Positions 1-10,536 of a stretch of 64,000 nt of DNA are shown here, piece after piece; the stretch's first letter is position 1; each line of letters opens with the position of its first letter. The notes beneath the pieces were generated by a model, which had not been told where the DNA came from, made no database searches, and saw only the letters and a list, made by a program, of their open reading frames with translations. The translations under genes were made by a program, and so were the position numbers. This DNA comes from Sulfuricurvum sp. (GTDB lineage Bacteria > Campylobacterota > Campylobacteria > Campylobacterales > Sulfurimonadaceae), in contig NZ_JAQTNN010000001.1 of the NCBI RefSeq assembly GCF_028713855.1, positions 62,001 to 126,000 of the forward strand, in the 5' to 3' direction.

Positions 1-1392
<1,392 letters not shown>

Positions 1393-1468
1393 ATAGATTT
1401 CCCCAATATTTTTGTGCAATGGTATCGCATTTTCAGAGGTTCTCAACTGTTATTGATAGGTAAATGGC

Positions 1469-1474
1469 TATAAT
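1469..1474 (+). promoter_or_regulatory. Candidate -10 element for the GGDEF/EAL gene
   Basis: TATAAT lies 64 bp before the ATG at 1538, in the short region between this gene and the divergent oxidoreductase. No convincing -35 box is seen, which is usual for Campylobacterota sigma-70 promoters. Confidence 0.45.
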
Positions 1475-1537
1475 TAAAATAAGATTTAAAAAAGAAGCTC
1501 CTTGTATACTTGTGAGGGATTAGGTAGAAGAGACGAT

Positions 1538-3808
1538 ATGCATGAAACAATACAACCGTTATCTTGTTCGATTGAAGATCTCGCAATAGAGGCAGAGTCG
1601 TTTCCATCTTCACAATACCTCGAAATTTTTACCCTTCAAAACCAAATATTAGAATTGATAGCATTGGGTGTAAATGATTCTGAAGTCTTGCATCGTTTGT
1701 GTGAACTTGAAGAAAAACTGGTTCCCGGAGCGGTAGCATCGATCATGATTCTGGATGAAGCTACAGGATTGATGAACGTTTTGGAAGCTCCTAGCATTCC
1801 TCAATCAGGTATCGAAATGTTAAACGGGTTGCGTCCCGGTCCAGGTGGCGGATCATGTGGGAATGTTTTGTATACCCAACAAGCCCAATTTGTCACGGAT
1901 ATCGAAAATGATGTGCGTTGGGACGAACTCAGATCGGTTGCGGAAGCTTTCGGGTTAGGTGCATGCTGGTCAATGCCGGTACGAAGCGAGGGAAATATCA
2001 TTATTGGAACGTTTGCCCTTTCATCGTTTGAAAAACGTATTCCCGATGCTTTTCATAAGAGTCTCCTCGAAATCGGAGCTTTTATCGTCGGTATTGTCTT
2101 AAAGCGGCGTGAACATGGTATCCAGATAAAAGCACACAAAGAACGAATCCGTATTTTAGGTGCCGCTTTTGAAAAAGCGCGTGAAGGGATTATGATTTCC
2201 AATGAATGCAATCAGATTATTGAAGTCAATCAAGCCTTTGTCGATGCATTCGGATATACGTATGAAGAAGTACTCGGGAAAAACCCGAAAATCCTTGCCT
2301 CAGGCCGACATAATCATATTTATTACGAACAGATGTGGAAAGCGATCAATGAAGAGGGTTATTGGAGCGGAGAGATATGGAATCGTCGTAAAGATGGTTC
2401 AGAGGTTGTCCAGTGGATGAGTATCTCGGTTATTCATGATTCTCAGACAAAAGCGAAAAGTTATTTAGCGCTGACTCTCGATATCAGTCAACTCAAAGCG
2501 AGTGAAGAGAAACTCTCTTATATGGCATTCCATGATCCACTTACCGGATTGGCAAATCGGACTAAGCTTTTTGATCGGATTGATCAATTCATTAAACGTT
2601 CCCGACGCAGTCATGCGATCGGGGCATTACTGTATCTTGATCTTGATCGGTTTAAAAATCTAAACGATTCCTTAGGGCACACGGTAGGCGATCAGATGTT
2701 GGTTGAAGTGGCGCAACGGCTTTCCTCACGTATCCGTTCACACGATCTTATTGCACGGGTCGGAGGAGATGAATTCGTTTTGTGGCTGGAAGATCTTCAA
2801 AGCGTCAATGAAGCGGAGATTGTTGCGGAGAAGTTTTTAAGTATTTTTAACGAACCGTTTGAAATAAACGCTCATGAGTATCTATTGCAGGGGAGTATCG
2901 GAATCGCATTGTACCCCCAAGACGCTCGTGAACGGGATTCATTGCTCAAAAATGCCGATGCGGCAATGTATCGTGCAAAAGAAGACACAAAACGTCATAT
3001 TGCGTTTTATCGTGCACAGATGACTCAGCAGGCAAAAACCTCTCTTCGACTCGAAACCGAACTGTATCAAGCGTTGAAAAATCGCGATTTTGAGCTTTAT
3101 TATCAGCCTAAAATCGATGCACACAGCGGAAAAATCAGAGGTGCTGAAGCGCTGATTCGATGGAATCACCCTACCCGTGGTCTTGTCATGCCAGGAGATT
3201 TTATCCCTTTTGCCGAACAAACATCGCTTATCTCACAGTTGGGTGAATACGTTTTGGAACGAGCATTCGAGCAGTTGCGTATTTGGCGAAAACATTCGAA
3301 TGTAGAGATGTCAATGTCAGTCAATATCTCAGGACGACAACTCAACGATGATGATGTCAATTCGCTTTTACGGATTATAGGGATAAATATCGATTTAGCC
3401 CCATTGATCGTGATTGAACTCACCGAAACCTTTTTGATGCATCATGCTCACAGTGCGGTTGGGATGCTAGAGAGGTTGAAAAACTCCGGAGTTAAACTCT
3501 CCATCGATGATTTCGGAACCGGATATTCATCACTGGGATATCTCAAACGCTTTAAAGTGGATGAGCTCAAAATCGATCGGTTGCTGATCAACGATATTGA
3601 AATCGATCCGAATGACAGAGTGATTTCCAGTGCAGTGATTGCGATGGCTCATACTCTTGGGCTAGAGGTTGTGGCTGAGGGAGTTGAAACATTGGCTCAG
3701 ATTGAGATCCTTCGTGAGAGCGGATGTGATCTGTTTCAGGGATTTTATTTTGACCGTCCACTCGATGCGGAGACATTTTTTGAGCATTATTTACAAGGAA
3801 ATGTATGA
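1538..3808 (+). CDS. GAF-PAS-GGDEF-EAL cyclic di-GMP signalling protein
   Basis: A 756-aa soluble protein with four domains: GAF (about 35-190), PAS (about 205-320), diguanylate cyclase (GGDEF at 409-413) and phosphodiesterase (EAL near 537). The GGDEF site is intact and carries an RxxD inhibitory site (RSHD) five residues upstream. The EAL domain keeps EALIRW, the TETF glutamate region, DDFGTGYSSL (near 657), the KIDR lysine and VAEGVET, so both activities look catalytically competent. Cyclic di-GMP controls motility and attachment; the GAF/PAS input signal is unknown. ATG 1538 is preferred over an in-frame TTG at 1502 because AGAAGAGA precedes it. The stop overlaps the start of tlyA by 4 bp, so the two are probably cotranscribed. 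Confidence 0.93.
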   Translation: MHETIQPLSCSIEDLAIEAESFPSSQYLEIFTLQNQILELIALGVNDSEVLHRLCELEEKLVPGAVASIMILDEATGLMNVLEAPSIPQSGIEMLNGLRPGPGGGSCGNVLYTQQAQFVTDIENDVRWDELRSVAEAFGLGACWSMPVRSEGNIIIGTFALSSFEKRIPDAFHKSLLEIGAFIVGIVLKRREHGIQIKAHKERIRILGAAFEKAREGIMISNECNQIIEVNQAFVDAFGYTYEEVLGKNPKILASGRHNHIYYEQMWKAINEEGYWSGEIWNRRKDGSEVVQWMSISVIHDSQTKAKSYLALTLDISQLKASEEKLSYMAFHDPLTGLANRTKLFDRIDQFIKRSRRSHAIGALLYLDLDRFKNLNDSLGHTVGDQMLVEVAQRLSSRIRSHDLIARVGGDEFVLWLEDLQSVNEAEIVAEKFLSIFNEPFEINAHEYLLQGSIGIALYPQDARERDSLLKNADAAMYRAKEDTKRHIAFYRAQMTQQAKTSLRLETELYQALKNRDFELYYQPKIDAHSGKIRGAEALIRWNHPTRGLVMPGDFIPFAEQTSLISQLGEYVLERAFEQLRIWRKHSNVEMSMSVNISGRQLNDDDVNSLLRIIGINIDLAPLIVIELTETFLMHHAHSAVGMLERLKNSGVKLSIDDFGTGYSSLGYLKRFKVDELKIDRLLINDIEIDPNDRVISSAVIAMAHTLGLEVVAEGVETLAQIEILRESGCDLFQGFYFDRPLDAETFFEHYLQGNV

Positions 3809-4515
3809 GACTTGATAGTTATTTGGTTGAAATGGGGCTGGTAGAGAGCCGTAACAAAGCGCAGCAGCTGATAAAAGAGCATGCCGTAAGTGTGGATGGG
3901 AAGATTGTTGATAAAGTTTCATTTGACATAACAGAGGGGATGAAGGCTGAGATAGCGGACACAGAGATGTACGTGAGCCGTGCGGCTATCAAGCTCAAAG
4001 GCTTTCTCCCTTATACCGAATGGAATATTCGGGGATTTAGAGCACTCGATATCGGTTCAAGTACGGGAGGTTTTACCCAAATTCTTTTAGAAAACGGTGT
4101 ATCAAGCGTAACATGTGTCGATGTCGGAAGTGATCAGCTGCATACGAGTTTACGAAATGATGCACGTATCAGCGTTTATGAAAATACGGATATACGGACA
4201 TTTTCGAGTGAAGTACCGTTTGAGATCGTGACGTGTGACGTTGCCTTCATTCCATTGGAATTGATACTCGAATCGATAGATCGATTAGCGTCAAACTATA
4301 TTATCGTACTTTTCAAACCGCAGTTTCAAGTTGGGCGTGAGGTAAAGAGGGATAAAAATGGTGTTGTCAAAGATGATAAAGCAATTGGAAAAGCGATGAT
4401 TCGCTTCGAAGATACCTGCGCTTTGATGGGATGGTTATGTATTGCTAAAGAGGTTGCCCATATAGCGGGTAAAGAGGGGAATCAGGAGACGTGTTATGCC
4501 TTTATCAAAGGTTGA
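3805..4515 (+). CDS. tlyA: TlyA family rRNA 2'-O-methyltransferase
   Basis: A 236-aa protein with an N-terminal S4 RNA-binding domain (MRLDSYLVEMGLVESRNKAQ) and an FtsJ-like SAM methyltransferase domain (ALDIGSSTGGFTQILLENG, then VTCDVAFIPL and LFKPQFQ). The family methylates 16S and/or 23S rRNA at 2'-O positions; older annotations call it hemolysin A. The lysine and aspartate of the catalytic K-D-K-E set are visible (AIKLKG, CDVAFI, FKPQF). It overlaps the preceding gene by 4 bp and ribF by 20 bp, which suggests translational coupling. The same pairing of tlyA with ribF is seen in other Campylobacterota. Confidence 0.92.
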   Translation: MRLDSYLVEMGLVESRNKAQQLIKEHAVSVDGKIVDKVSFDITEGMKAEIADTEMYVSRAAIKLKGFLPYTEWNIRGFRALDIGSSTGGFTQILLENGVSSVTCVDVGSDQLHTSLRNDARISVYENTDIRTFSSEVPFEIVTCDVAFIPLELILESIDRLASNYIIVLFKPQFQVGREVKRDKNGVVKDDKAIGKAMIRFEDTCALMGWLCIAKEVAHIAGKEGNQETCYAFIKG

Positions 4516-5323
4516 TTCGATTAGTATCGGCGGATTTGACGGGATGCACATCGGACATCAGTCCCTTTTTGATGAGTTAGGGGATAACGGTGCGATAGTG
4601 GTGATCGAAACGGGGTATGCAAACCTGACACCGGGGCGTGATCGCGAGCACTATACGCATTATCCGATCATTTATTATTCGCTCGAAGATATCCGTCATA
4701 TGGATGGAGAAGAATTTGTTAATATGCTTAAACAACGATTTCCTCGTTTGGCGAAAATAGTTGTCGGATATGATTTTCATTTCGGTAAAAATCGCCGTTA
4801 TTCGCATGCTAACTTGCATGAACTTTTTAAAGGAGATATTCGGGTCATCGAACAGGTTTGCCTTGATGATGATTCGGTTCATTCGCATAAAATACGAAAC
4901 AAAATCCAAATCGGAGATATTAGCGGAGCAAACCGTTTTTTGGGACATAATTATACGATTAAAGGATTGGTGGTAAAGGGGCAGGGGATCGGTAAAACCG
5001 ATCTTGTCCCAACCATTAATTTGGAGTGTAAGGGCTACTTACTCCCTTATGAAGGGGTTTATGCGGCGTTTACACGCATCGATAATGAAGAACATTTTCA
5101 TCCCTCTGTCGTATTTGTCGGGCATCGTGTAACGACGGACGGGAGTTATGCAATCGAGAGCCATATTTTAAGTGAGACTATTGAACCGTGTTCAAAAGCT
5201 TCCGTCAGTTTTGTTAAATTTTTGCGCAAAAATCAGAAATTTGAATCACTCGATGCACTGAAAGAAGCTATTAAAAATGATATTGTATTGGCCAAAACGG
5301 AGCTGCGTCATTTGAGTTTATAA
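4496..5323 (+). CDS. ribF: Bifunctional riboflavin kinase / FAD synthetase
   Basis: A 275-aa protein that would phosphorylate riboflavin to FMN and adenylylate FMN to FAD. The N-terminal half is the nucleotidyltransferase: GGFDGMHIGHQSLF carries the HxGH-type site, and VGYDFHFGKNRRYS follows. The C-terminal half is the flavokinase with GQGIGKTDLVPTINL, where the PTxN motif binds ATP and Mg, and YEGVYAAF. It is slightly shorter than the roughly 310-aa enterobacterial enzyme, as is usual in this phylum. The ATG at 4496 lies inside the end of tlyA, so expression probably depends on readthrough from that gene. Confidence 0.9.
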   Translation: MPLSKVDSISIGGFDGMHIGHQSLFDELGDNGAIVVIETGYANLTPGRDREHYTHYPIIYYSLEDIRHMDGEEFVNMLKQRFPRLAKIVVGYDFHFGKNRRYSHANLHELFKGDIRVIEQVCLDDDSVHSHKIRNKIQIGDISGANRFLGHNYTIKGLVVKGQGIGKTDLVPTINLECKGYLLPYEGVYAAFTRIDNEEHFHPSVVFVGHRVTTDGSYAIESHILSETIEPCSKASVSFVKFLRKNQKFESLDALKEAIKNDIVLAKTELRHLSL

Positions 5324-5354
5324 AAGTATAAGATATTTTTTAAATCTAAAGTGC

Positions 5355-5360
5355 TACTAT
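5355..5360 (+). promoter_or_regulatory. Candidate extended -10 for the cytochrome c gene
   Basis: TACTAT preceded by TGC (an extended -10) lies 32 bp before the ATG at 5387. A ribosome-binding site AAGGAG follows at about 5375. Confidence 0.45.
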
Positions 5361-5386
5361 TAATCATATCGATTAAGGAGCTGTAG

Positions 5387-5803
5387 ATGAAAACACGTGG
5401 TTTACTTATGATCGGGCTTGCATCATTATTGATGTCAAATGTATACGGTGCCAAAACCGTCAATAAAATGGATAAAATTTATAAAGAACGATGTGCGAAC
5501 TGTCACGGTGTAAAAGCAAACGGGGTTCCGAAACTTCATGAACAAGCAGGAACGACGGTAGAAGAAGCCGCTGCCCAGGGGGCTGCTTCCCAAGAGAAAA
5601 ATAATATCTACGGTCCTCCTCTCAATGTTTACACCAAAGATGAACTTTATCATAAACTGATGGACTTGAGAAACAAAGATTTTGACAGCGGTACTTATCA
5701 CTCGGTGATGCGTAAAAATTTGAAAGTCATTGAAGATCGTGAAGGTAAAATTTCCGATGAAAAAATGGCTGATTACATTTTTACGACGTTTGGTTCCAAA
5801 TAA
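5387..5803 (+). CDS. Periplasmic monoheme cytochrome c
   Basis: A 138-aa protein with a Sec signal peptide (hydrophobic run ending near VYGAKT, about residue 22) and one heme-binding CANCH motif near residue 38. A distal methionine ligand could be M113 (YHSVM) or a later one. It would carry electrons in the periplasm. A tail following KISDEKMADYIF matches the C-terminal helix of class I cytochromes c. The gene stands alone between ribF and atpB, with its own promoter. The redox partner cannot be told from sequence. Confidence 0.85.
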   Translation: MKTRGLLMIGLASLLMSNVYGAKTVNKMDKIYKERCANCHGVKANGVPKLHEQAGTTVEEAAAQGAASQEKNNIYGPPLNVYTKDELYHKLMDLRNKDFDSGTYHSVMRKNLKVIEDREGKISDEKMADYIFTTFGSK

Positions 5804-5815
5804 GCTTCCCTTTTT

Positions 5816-5835
5816 CCCCGGTTTATCTGGGGTCT
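5816..5835 (+). terminator. Weak hairpin after the cytochrome c gene
   Basis: CCCC (5816-5819) can pair with GGGG (5829-5832) around a 9-base loop, followed by a pyrimidine-rich stretch. The stem is short, so this is only a possible terminator. Confidence 0.3.
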
Positions 5836-5903
5836 TCTATCGTATGCCTCTTTTTTCTTCCATTTATGTCGTATCAATTACTTTAAAAATGGATCGATGA
5901 TGA

Positions 5904-5909
5904 TAATAT
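5904..5909 (+). promoter_or_regulatory. Candidate extended -10 for atpB
   Basis: TAATAT preceded by TGA lies in the 202-bp gap upstream of atpB and would give a leader of about 90 nt. A ribosome-binding site AAGGA stands at about 5992. No -35 box is evident. Confidence 0.35.
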
Positions 5910-6005
5910 AAGCGCAAAATAGGAGTTTCGTTATCTGAGTTTATAGGAATTTAATCTCAATAAGGATAGAATTCCACTAATTTTCTATGCAAAGGAACAC
6001 TACTT

Positions 6006-6683
6006 ATGGGTGAGTTGTTTACCTTCTTCGGCCTTATCAGCCACGAACACACGTTTATTTTTCTCACGCACATGTTGCTGACTGCGACAATTGTTCTTGT
6101 GATCGCAAAAATGGCGACGTCAAATCTTCGTCTTGTTCCTACCGGAACTCAAAATGTTATGGAAGCGTATCTTAGCGGCGTTCTTGCTATGGGTGCTGAT
6201 GTTATGGGTAAAGCGGAAGCACGCCGCTACCTTCCTCTTGTTGCGACTATCGGTCTTTTCGTCGGTATTGCGAACGTTATCGGAGTTATTCCCGGTTTTG
6301 AAGCACCGAGTGCGTTTTTGGATTTTACCCTTGCTTTGGCATTGGTAGTATTCACATACTATAACTTCGAAGGTATTCGCCGTAACGGTATCATCAGTTA
6401 TTTCAAACACTTTATGGGTCCTGTATGGTGGTTGGCATGGTTGATGTTCCCGATCGAGATCGTTTCACATATCTCTCGTATCATTTCTTTGAGCTTCCGA
6501 TTGTTCGGTAACGTCAAAGGGGATGACATGTTCTTGATGGTATTGTTGATGTTGGCTCCTTGGGTTCTTCCAATCGTTCCATTTGCATTGTTGACATTTA
6601 TGGCATTCTTGCAAGCGTTCATTTTCATGATGCTCACGTACGTTTACCTCGGCGGTGCAGTTCTTCTTCACGACGACCACTAA
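6006..6683 (+). CDS. atpB: F0F1 ATP synthase subunit a
   Basis: A 225-aa integral membrane protein, the proton half-channel of ATP synthase. The diagnostic helix has the essential arginine in [19 protein letters not shown] (Arg of LSFRLFGN), and the last helix ([25 protein letters not shown]) carries the usual glutamine. About five or six membrane segments can be counted. As in other Campylobacterota the gene is detached from the main atp operon, whose other subunits are not in this window. It is followed closely by a small membrane protein gene and thiE. Confidence 0.95.
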   Translation: MGELFTFFGLISHEHTFIFLTHMLLTATIVLVIAKMATSNLRLVPTGTQNVMEAYLSGVLAMGADVMGKAEARRYLPLVATIGLFVGIANVIGVIPGFEAPSAFLDFTLALALVVFTYYNFEGIRRNGIISYFKHFMGPVWWLAWLMFPIEIVSHISRIISLSFRLFGNVKGDDMFLMVLLMLAPWVLPIVPFALLTFMAFLQAFIFMMLTYVYLGGAVLLHDDH

Positions 6684-6692
6684 GCCACTGCT

Positions 6693-6971
6693 ATGAAGCG
6701 AAGTACGTATGACGCACTTTTAAGCTTCCTTGGCGGGGTCTCCTGGGCTTTCGTTATCATTGGAGCCTTGATCACCTTTAAGTCGTTTCTCTTTTTAGGT
6801 CTTGTCCCCGCATTGATGTTTACATTCGTTTTTCTGTTTTTGGCACTTTTTTTGATCTTAGTATTGGAAACAATGTCAATGTATCGTGATCGCCATGACA
6901 TAATGCTCAAACAAACGGCACTTCTCGAAGAGATTCGAGACAGTGTAAAGGAAGTTTCAGAGGAAGCGTGA
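6693..6971 (+). CDS. Small two-helix membrane protein
   Basis: A 92-aa protein with two hydrophobic segments (about 10-30 and 34-60) and a charged, probably coiled-coil tail (residues 65-92, ending KEVSEEA). I do not recognise the family. It lies 9 bp after atpB and overlaps the GTG start of thiE by 4 bp, so it is likely cotranscribed with both. Position next to ATP synthase subunit a could mean a role at the membrane, but nothing in the sequence proves it. Confidence 0.7.
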   Translation: MKRSTYDALLSFLGGVSWAFVIIGALITFKSFLFLGLVPALMFTFVFLFLALFLILVLETMSMYRDRHDIMLKQTALLEEIRDSVKEVSEEA

Positions 6972-7519
6972 AAACTTATCTAATCACCGATCCTATCTAC
7001 TATGGCAGTGAGCATTCTGCGCTCACTGCTTCTCTCGAAAATATTTTTATTCGTACAATTCCTGATTTTACCCTTTTCCGTGATAAACAAACGATCAATT
7101 ATCCAATCCTTGCACAGGCTTTTATTTCGGTATGCCGTCATAATAATGTTTCTAATGTTCTCTTGCATAGTGATTATCGTCTTGCGCACGATTTGGGTGC
7201 GGACGGGATACATCTCACTTCGACACAGTTTGACGAGATAACAGACGCGAAAGCCTTAGGACTTTATGTTATCATCAGTACCCATACTTACGACGAAGCA
7301 CTAAAGGCTCAGAATTTAGGTGCTGATGCGATCACTTACAGCCCGATATTCACCTCTCCGAACAAAGGAGAACCCAAGGGTTTAGAGGATTTAAAAGAAA
7401 TAGTGGATAAAATAGAAGTACCTATTTTTGCGTTGGGCGGAATTGTTACCCAAGAGCAGATAAAAGCGGTCGAAGAGTGCGGAGCCTACGGCTTTGCCTC
7501 CATCCGCTATTTTATATAA
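6968..7519 (+). CDS. thiE: Thiamine-phosphate synthase family protein (ThiE/TenI-like)
   Basis: A 183-aa TIM-barrel protein starting with GTG inside the stop region of the previous gene. Family landmarks in order are LFRDK (for the usual QLREK), [33 protein letters not shown] and FALGGI. ThiE joins hydroxymethylpyrimidine diphosphate to thiazole phosphate to make thiamine phosphate. It is about 20 residues shorter than typical ThiE, and the usual N-D after the third strand reads H-S-D here, so a TenI-like thiazole tautomerase role remains possible. No TPP riboswitch is seen upstream. Confidence 0.75.
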   Translation: MKTYLITDPIYYGSEHSALTASLENIFIRTIPDFTLFRDKQTINYPILAQAFISVCRHNNVSNVLLHSDYRLAHDLGADGIHLTSTQFDEITDAKALGLYVIISTHTYDEALKAQNLGADAITYSPIFTSPNKGEPKGLEDLKEIVDKIEVPIFALGGIVTQEQIKAVEECGAYGFASIRYFI

Positions 7520-7536
7520 ACCAAGGAATTTTTCGT

Positions 7537-8967
7537 ATGTTTGAAACCATTATCGGTTTGGAAGTTCACGTCCAGCTCAACACTCAGTCTAAACTTTTTT
7601 GCTCATGCCCTACCAGCTTTAACCATACTCAAAACACGAACACCTGTCCGACTTGTCTCGCATTGCCGGGTGCATTGCCTGTTCTCAACAAAGAGGCAGT
7701 TCGTAAAGCCGGGATGTTCGGTACAGCGGTGGGTGCAACGATCAACCGTACCTCTTTTTTCGACCGTAAGAGCTATTTCTATCCTGACAGCCCAAGTGCC
7801 TATCAAATTACCCAACTTTATACCCCGATCGTTGAACACGGAACATTAGTTATCGATTTTGAAGACGGAACCCATAAAACCATCCGTATCAACCGTGCGC
7901 ACATTGAAGCAGATGCGGGAAAAAACATTCATGACGGTGCTATTTCAAAAGTGGATCTAAACCGTGCAGGGACACCGTTGCTAGAAATTGTCTCTGAACC
8001 CGATATGCGTTCTGCCGAAGATGCAATACTGTATCTCAAAAAGCTCCACTCTATCGTTCGTTATATCGATATCTCGGATGCTAATATGCAAGAGGGATCA
8101 TTCCGCGTCGATGTTAATGTTTCTATCCGTCCAAAGGGAGATGAAAAACTTTACACTCGTGTTGAGATCAAAAATATCAATAGCTTTCGCTTTATTCAGC
8201 GTGCGATTGAGCTCGAAGTAGCACGCCAACGTGAAGCGTGGGAAGATGGTATTTATGAGCAAGAGATTGTCCAAGAAACCCGTTTGTTTGACCAAGTGAA
8301 ACAAGAGACCCGTTCAATGCGCGGTAAAGAGGAAGCAGCCGATTATCGCTATTTCCCTGAACCCGATTTGCTCAAAGTGATCGTAGATGATGCAATGTAT
8401 GCTGATGTTATCTCAATCCCTGAACTTCCCGATGCAAAAAAAGAGCGTTTTGTCAGTGAATTCGGTCTTCGTGAATACGATGCAGCCGTTATCACGGCAG
8501 ATTTGGAGAGTGCTCACTATTTTGAGTCGATGCTACAGGAAGGGATTACAGCCAAGAATGCTGTTACATGGCTCACCGTTGAGTTACAAGGACGTCTCAA
8601 AGGGGGAATGGGTGCGCACGAATCAGCCGTTAGTGCAAAAACCCTAGGAACCCTCGTCAAGCGAATCGAAGAGAGTGTGATCAGCGGAAAAGCGGCTAAA
8701 GAAGTTCTCGATTACCTTCTTGAGAACAATGGCGGCGATATCGATGACGTTATCGGGAAATTGGGACTCAAACAGGTGAGTGACACGGGTGCTCTCGAAG
8801 CGTTGATCGATGAGATTTTGGCAGCCAATACCGATAAAGTGCACGAGTATAAATCAGGTAAAGATAAACTGTTCGGTTTCTTCGTCGGGCAGGCAATGAA
8901 AGCGTCAAAAGGTTCGGCAAATCCTAATACGCTGAATGAGATACTCCAATCTAAATTAGCGCAATAA
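7537..8967 (+). CDS. gatB: Aspartyl/glutamyl-tRNA amidotransferase subunit B
   Basis: A 476-aa subunit of GatCAB, which converts Asp-tRNA(Asn) and Glu-tRNA(Gln) to the amide forms in bacteria lacking AsnRS or GlnRS. It opens with the family signature [11 protein letters not shown]; the zinc cysteines are in LFCSCP and [10 protein letters not shown], and [14 protein letters not shown] and [15 protein letters not shown] follow. The C-terminal YqeY-like tail domain is present. I start at ATG 7537, 17 bp after thiE, with AAGGA upstream; a longer frame reading back into thiE is not credible. gatA and gatC are not in this window. Confidence 0.96.
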   Translation: MFETIIGLEVHVQLNTQSKLFCSCPTSFNHTQNTNTCPTCLALPGALPVLNKEAVRKAGMFGTAVGATINRTSFFDRKSYFYPDSPSAYQITQLYTPIVEHGTLVIDFEDGTHKTIRINRAHIEADAGKNIHDGAISKVDLNRAGTPLLEIVSEPDMRSAEDAILYLKKLHSIVRYIDISDANMQEGSFRVDVNVSIRPKGDEKLYTRVEIKNINSFRFIQRAIELEVARQREAWEDGIYEQEIVQETRLFDQVKQETRSMRGKEEAADYRYFPEPDLLKVIVDDAMYADVISIPELPDAKKERFVSEFGLREYDAAVITADLESAHYFESMLQEGITAKNAVTWLTVELQGRLKGGMGAHESAVSAKTLGTLVKRIEESVISGKAAKEVLDYLLENNGGDIDDVIGKLGLKQVSDTGALEALIDEILAANTDKVHEYKSGKDKLFGFFVGQAMKASKGSANPNTLNEILQSKLAQ

Positions 8968-8976
8968 GGGAAAGGG

Positions 8977-10536
8977 ATGTTCAGCCAATGGATGGTAGGA
9001 ATCGCCTTTTTTCTTCACGCGTCTTCCCGCTATCGGCATGTGAAAAAGTTTTTTCACAACCTTCTCGAAAATCCTTCCTACCCCTATAAAAAGTTTTTTG
9101 ATTATACGATGATGGTATTGATCATCATCAGTGTCTATATCTTGATCTTGCATGTCAAACATGATGTGAGTCCTAAATGGATTTTTTTCAATAACTATGT
9201 TGTCTCGTTTATCTTTTTTATTGAGTATTTACTTCGCTTATGGATATTCAGTGACACCTCAAAAATAGTTATAGAACAGTATGAGCATGACGTATTTATA
9301 CAACGCCGTTTTAACTATTTCGACGCATTCCGTTCTATAGTAAAAAATAAACTTTCTTTTGTCACTTCCACATCGGCCATTATCGATATGCTGGCAATCA
9401 TGCCATTTTTCCACGAATTTAGGATACTTCGGGTATTTATCTTATTCCGTGTTTTTAAGCTATTCCGTTATTCCAGAAGTTTGACGCAGCTTGTTTCGAT
9501 CCTCTCGTCTAAAAAGTTTGAGATTTTCACCCTTGGCATTTTTGCTACGGTTATTATCATGGTCTCCTCGGTATTGATCTACGTCATGGAAGCACATAAT
9601 CCCGAATCGAAGATCAATACGCTCTTTGATGCCGTTTATTGGTCGGTTGTGACCATCTTTACCGTAGGGTACGGTGATTTTGTTCCGGTAACAGATGAGG
9701 GACGTATCGTTGCTATGGCGATTATCGTAGCAGGGATTGCGGTTATCTCTTTTGCAACATCGATCGTGGTATCGGCATTTACCGAAAAACTCGATGAGAT
9801 CAAAGAAGAAAAATTGATCGATGATGTGGGCAAGATTGACCAGTTTTATCTGATATGCGGCTATTCTCCCCTCTCAGCAGAGGTGGCTCGGCAGTTTATA
9901 CGCCACGGGAATAAGATTGTAATATTGGAACGGGATAAGGAAAAAGTTCAACAAGCGCACAAAGACGGTTTTACCGCATTGGCGTATGATTCCGGATCGT
10001 TGCACTCCTATAAAGCGATTAAGATTGATATTCCCACTCAGGTGAAAGCGGTCATATTACTGCGGGATAGCGATGTTTTAAATGTCTATACGGCTTTGAC
10101 GATTAGGGAAATCTCACCAACTGTTATTCTGCTTTCAATTTTGCATCAGGATGAGAACCGCCGTAAACTCTCTTTGGCAGGAATTAATGAGGTTGTATAC
10201 ACGCAAGAATTAATCGGCCTTATCAGCAAAGAAGTGAGCGGACGACCGGTTGCATTTGAGGTTATTCATGCGTTAAGATCTGAAAACAGCGGTGTATTTA
10301 TCGAAGAGATCGGATTGGATAGGATGATGGCAGAACGTTTTTTTGAGGTTGCCAGGCTCCCGTTGTTTTACAAACGATTGATTGTATTGGGAATATACAA
10401 AACATCGGAGAGTAAATTTTTATTTAATCCATCGACAGACTTGACAATCAATGAGGGGGATGTCGGTATTGTCATCGCTACACGCTCCTTGATCGATGAG
10501 TTTAAAACGCTCATGTACCAAAAGGGGAAAAAATGA
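8977..10536 (+). CDS. Voltage-gated-type potassium channel with RCK domain
   Basis: A 519-aa protein of the Kch/KvAP architecture. Six membrane segments lie in the first 275 residues. The S4-like helix is arginine-rich (EFRILRVFILFRVFKLFRYSR). The pore has the potassium selectivity filter TVGYGD at 229-234. An RCK (TrkA-N) domain follows from about 295, with the nucleotide-binding run FYLICGYSPLSAEVARQF, then a TrkA-C domain at about 425-515. It would conduct K+ across the inner membrane under ligand control. The next gene encodes a second RCK protein and overlaps by 4 bp, so the two probably form one channel complex. Confidence 0.9.
   Translation: MFSQWMVGIAFFLHASSRYRHVKKFFHNLLENPSYPYKKFFDYTMMVLIIISVYILILHVKHDVSPKWIFFNNYVVSFIFFIEYLLRLWIFSDTSKIVIEQYEHDVFIQRRFNYFDAFRSIVKNKLSFVTSTSAIIDMLAIMPFFHEFRILRVFILFRVFKLFRYSRSLTQLVSILSSKKFEIFTLGIFATVIIMVSSVLIYVMEAHNPESKINTLFDAVYWSVVTIFTVGYGDFVPVTDEGRIVAMAIIVAGIAVISFATSIVVSAFTEKLDEIKEEKLIDDVGKIDQFYLICGYSPLSAEVARQFIRHGNKIVILERDKEKVQQAHKDGFTALAYDSGSLHSYKAIKIDIPTQVKAVILLRDSDVLNVYTALTIREISPTVILLSILHQDENRRKLSLAGINEVVYTQELIGLISKEVSGRPVAFEVIHALRSENSGVFIEEIGLDRMMAERFFEVARLPLFYKRLIVLGIYKTSESKFLFNPSTDLTINEGDVGIVIATRSLIDEFKTLMYQKGKK

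Noticed and set aside
4430-4496. FMN riboswitch before ribF
   Set aside because: ribF starts inside tlyA and there is no RFN-element-like sequence.
5341-5380. Additional nitrate-type dyad (TAATCATATCGATTA) before the cytochrome c gene
   Set aside because: The half-sites are in inverted order (TAATC...GATTA) with different spacing, so it does not match TGATTA-N5-TAATCA.
6930-6968. TPP riboswitch before thiE
   Set aside because: thiE overlaps the upstream gene by 4 bp, leaving no leader for a riboswitch, and no thi-box sequence was seen.
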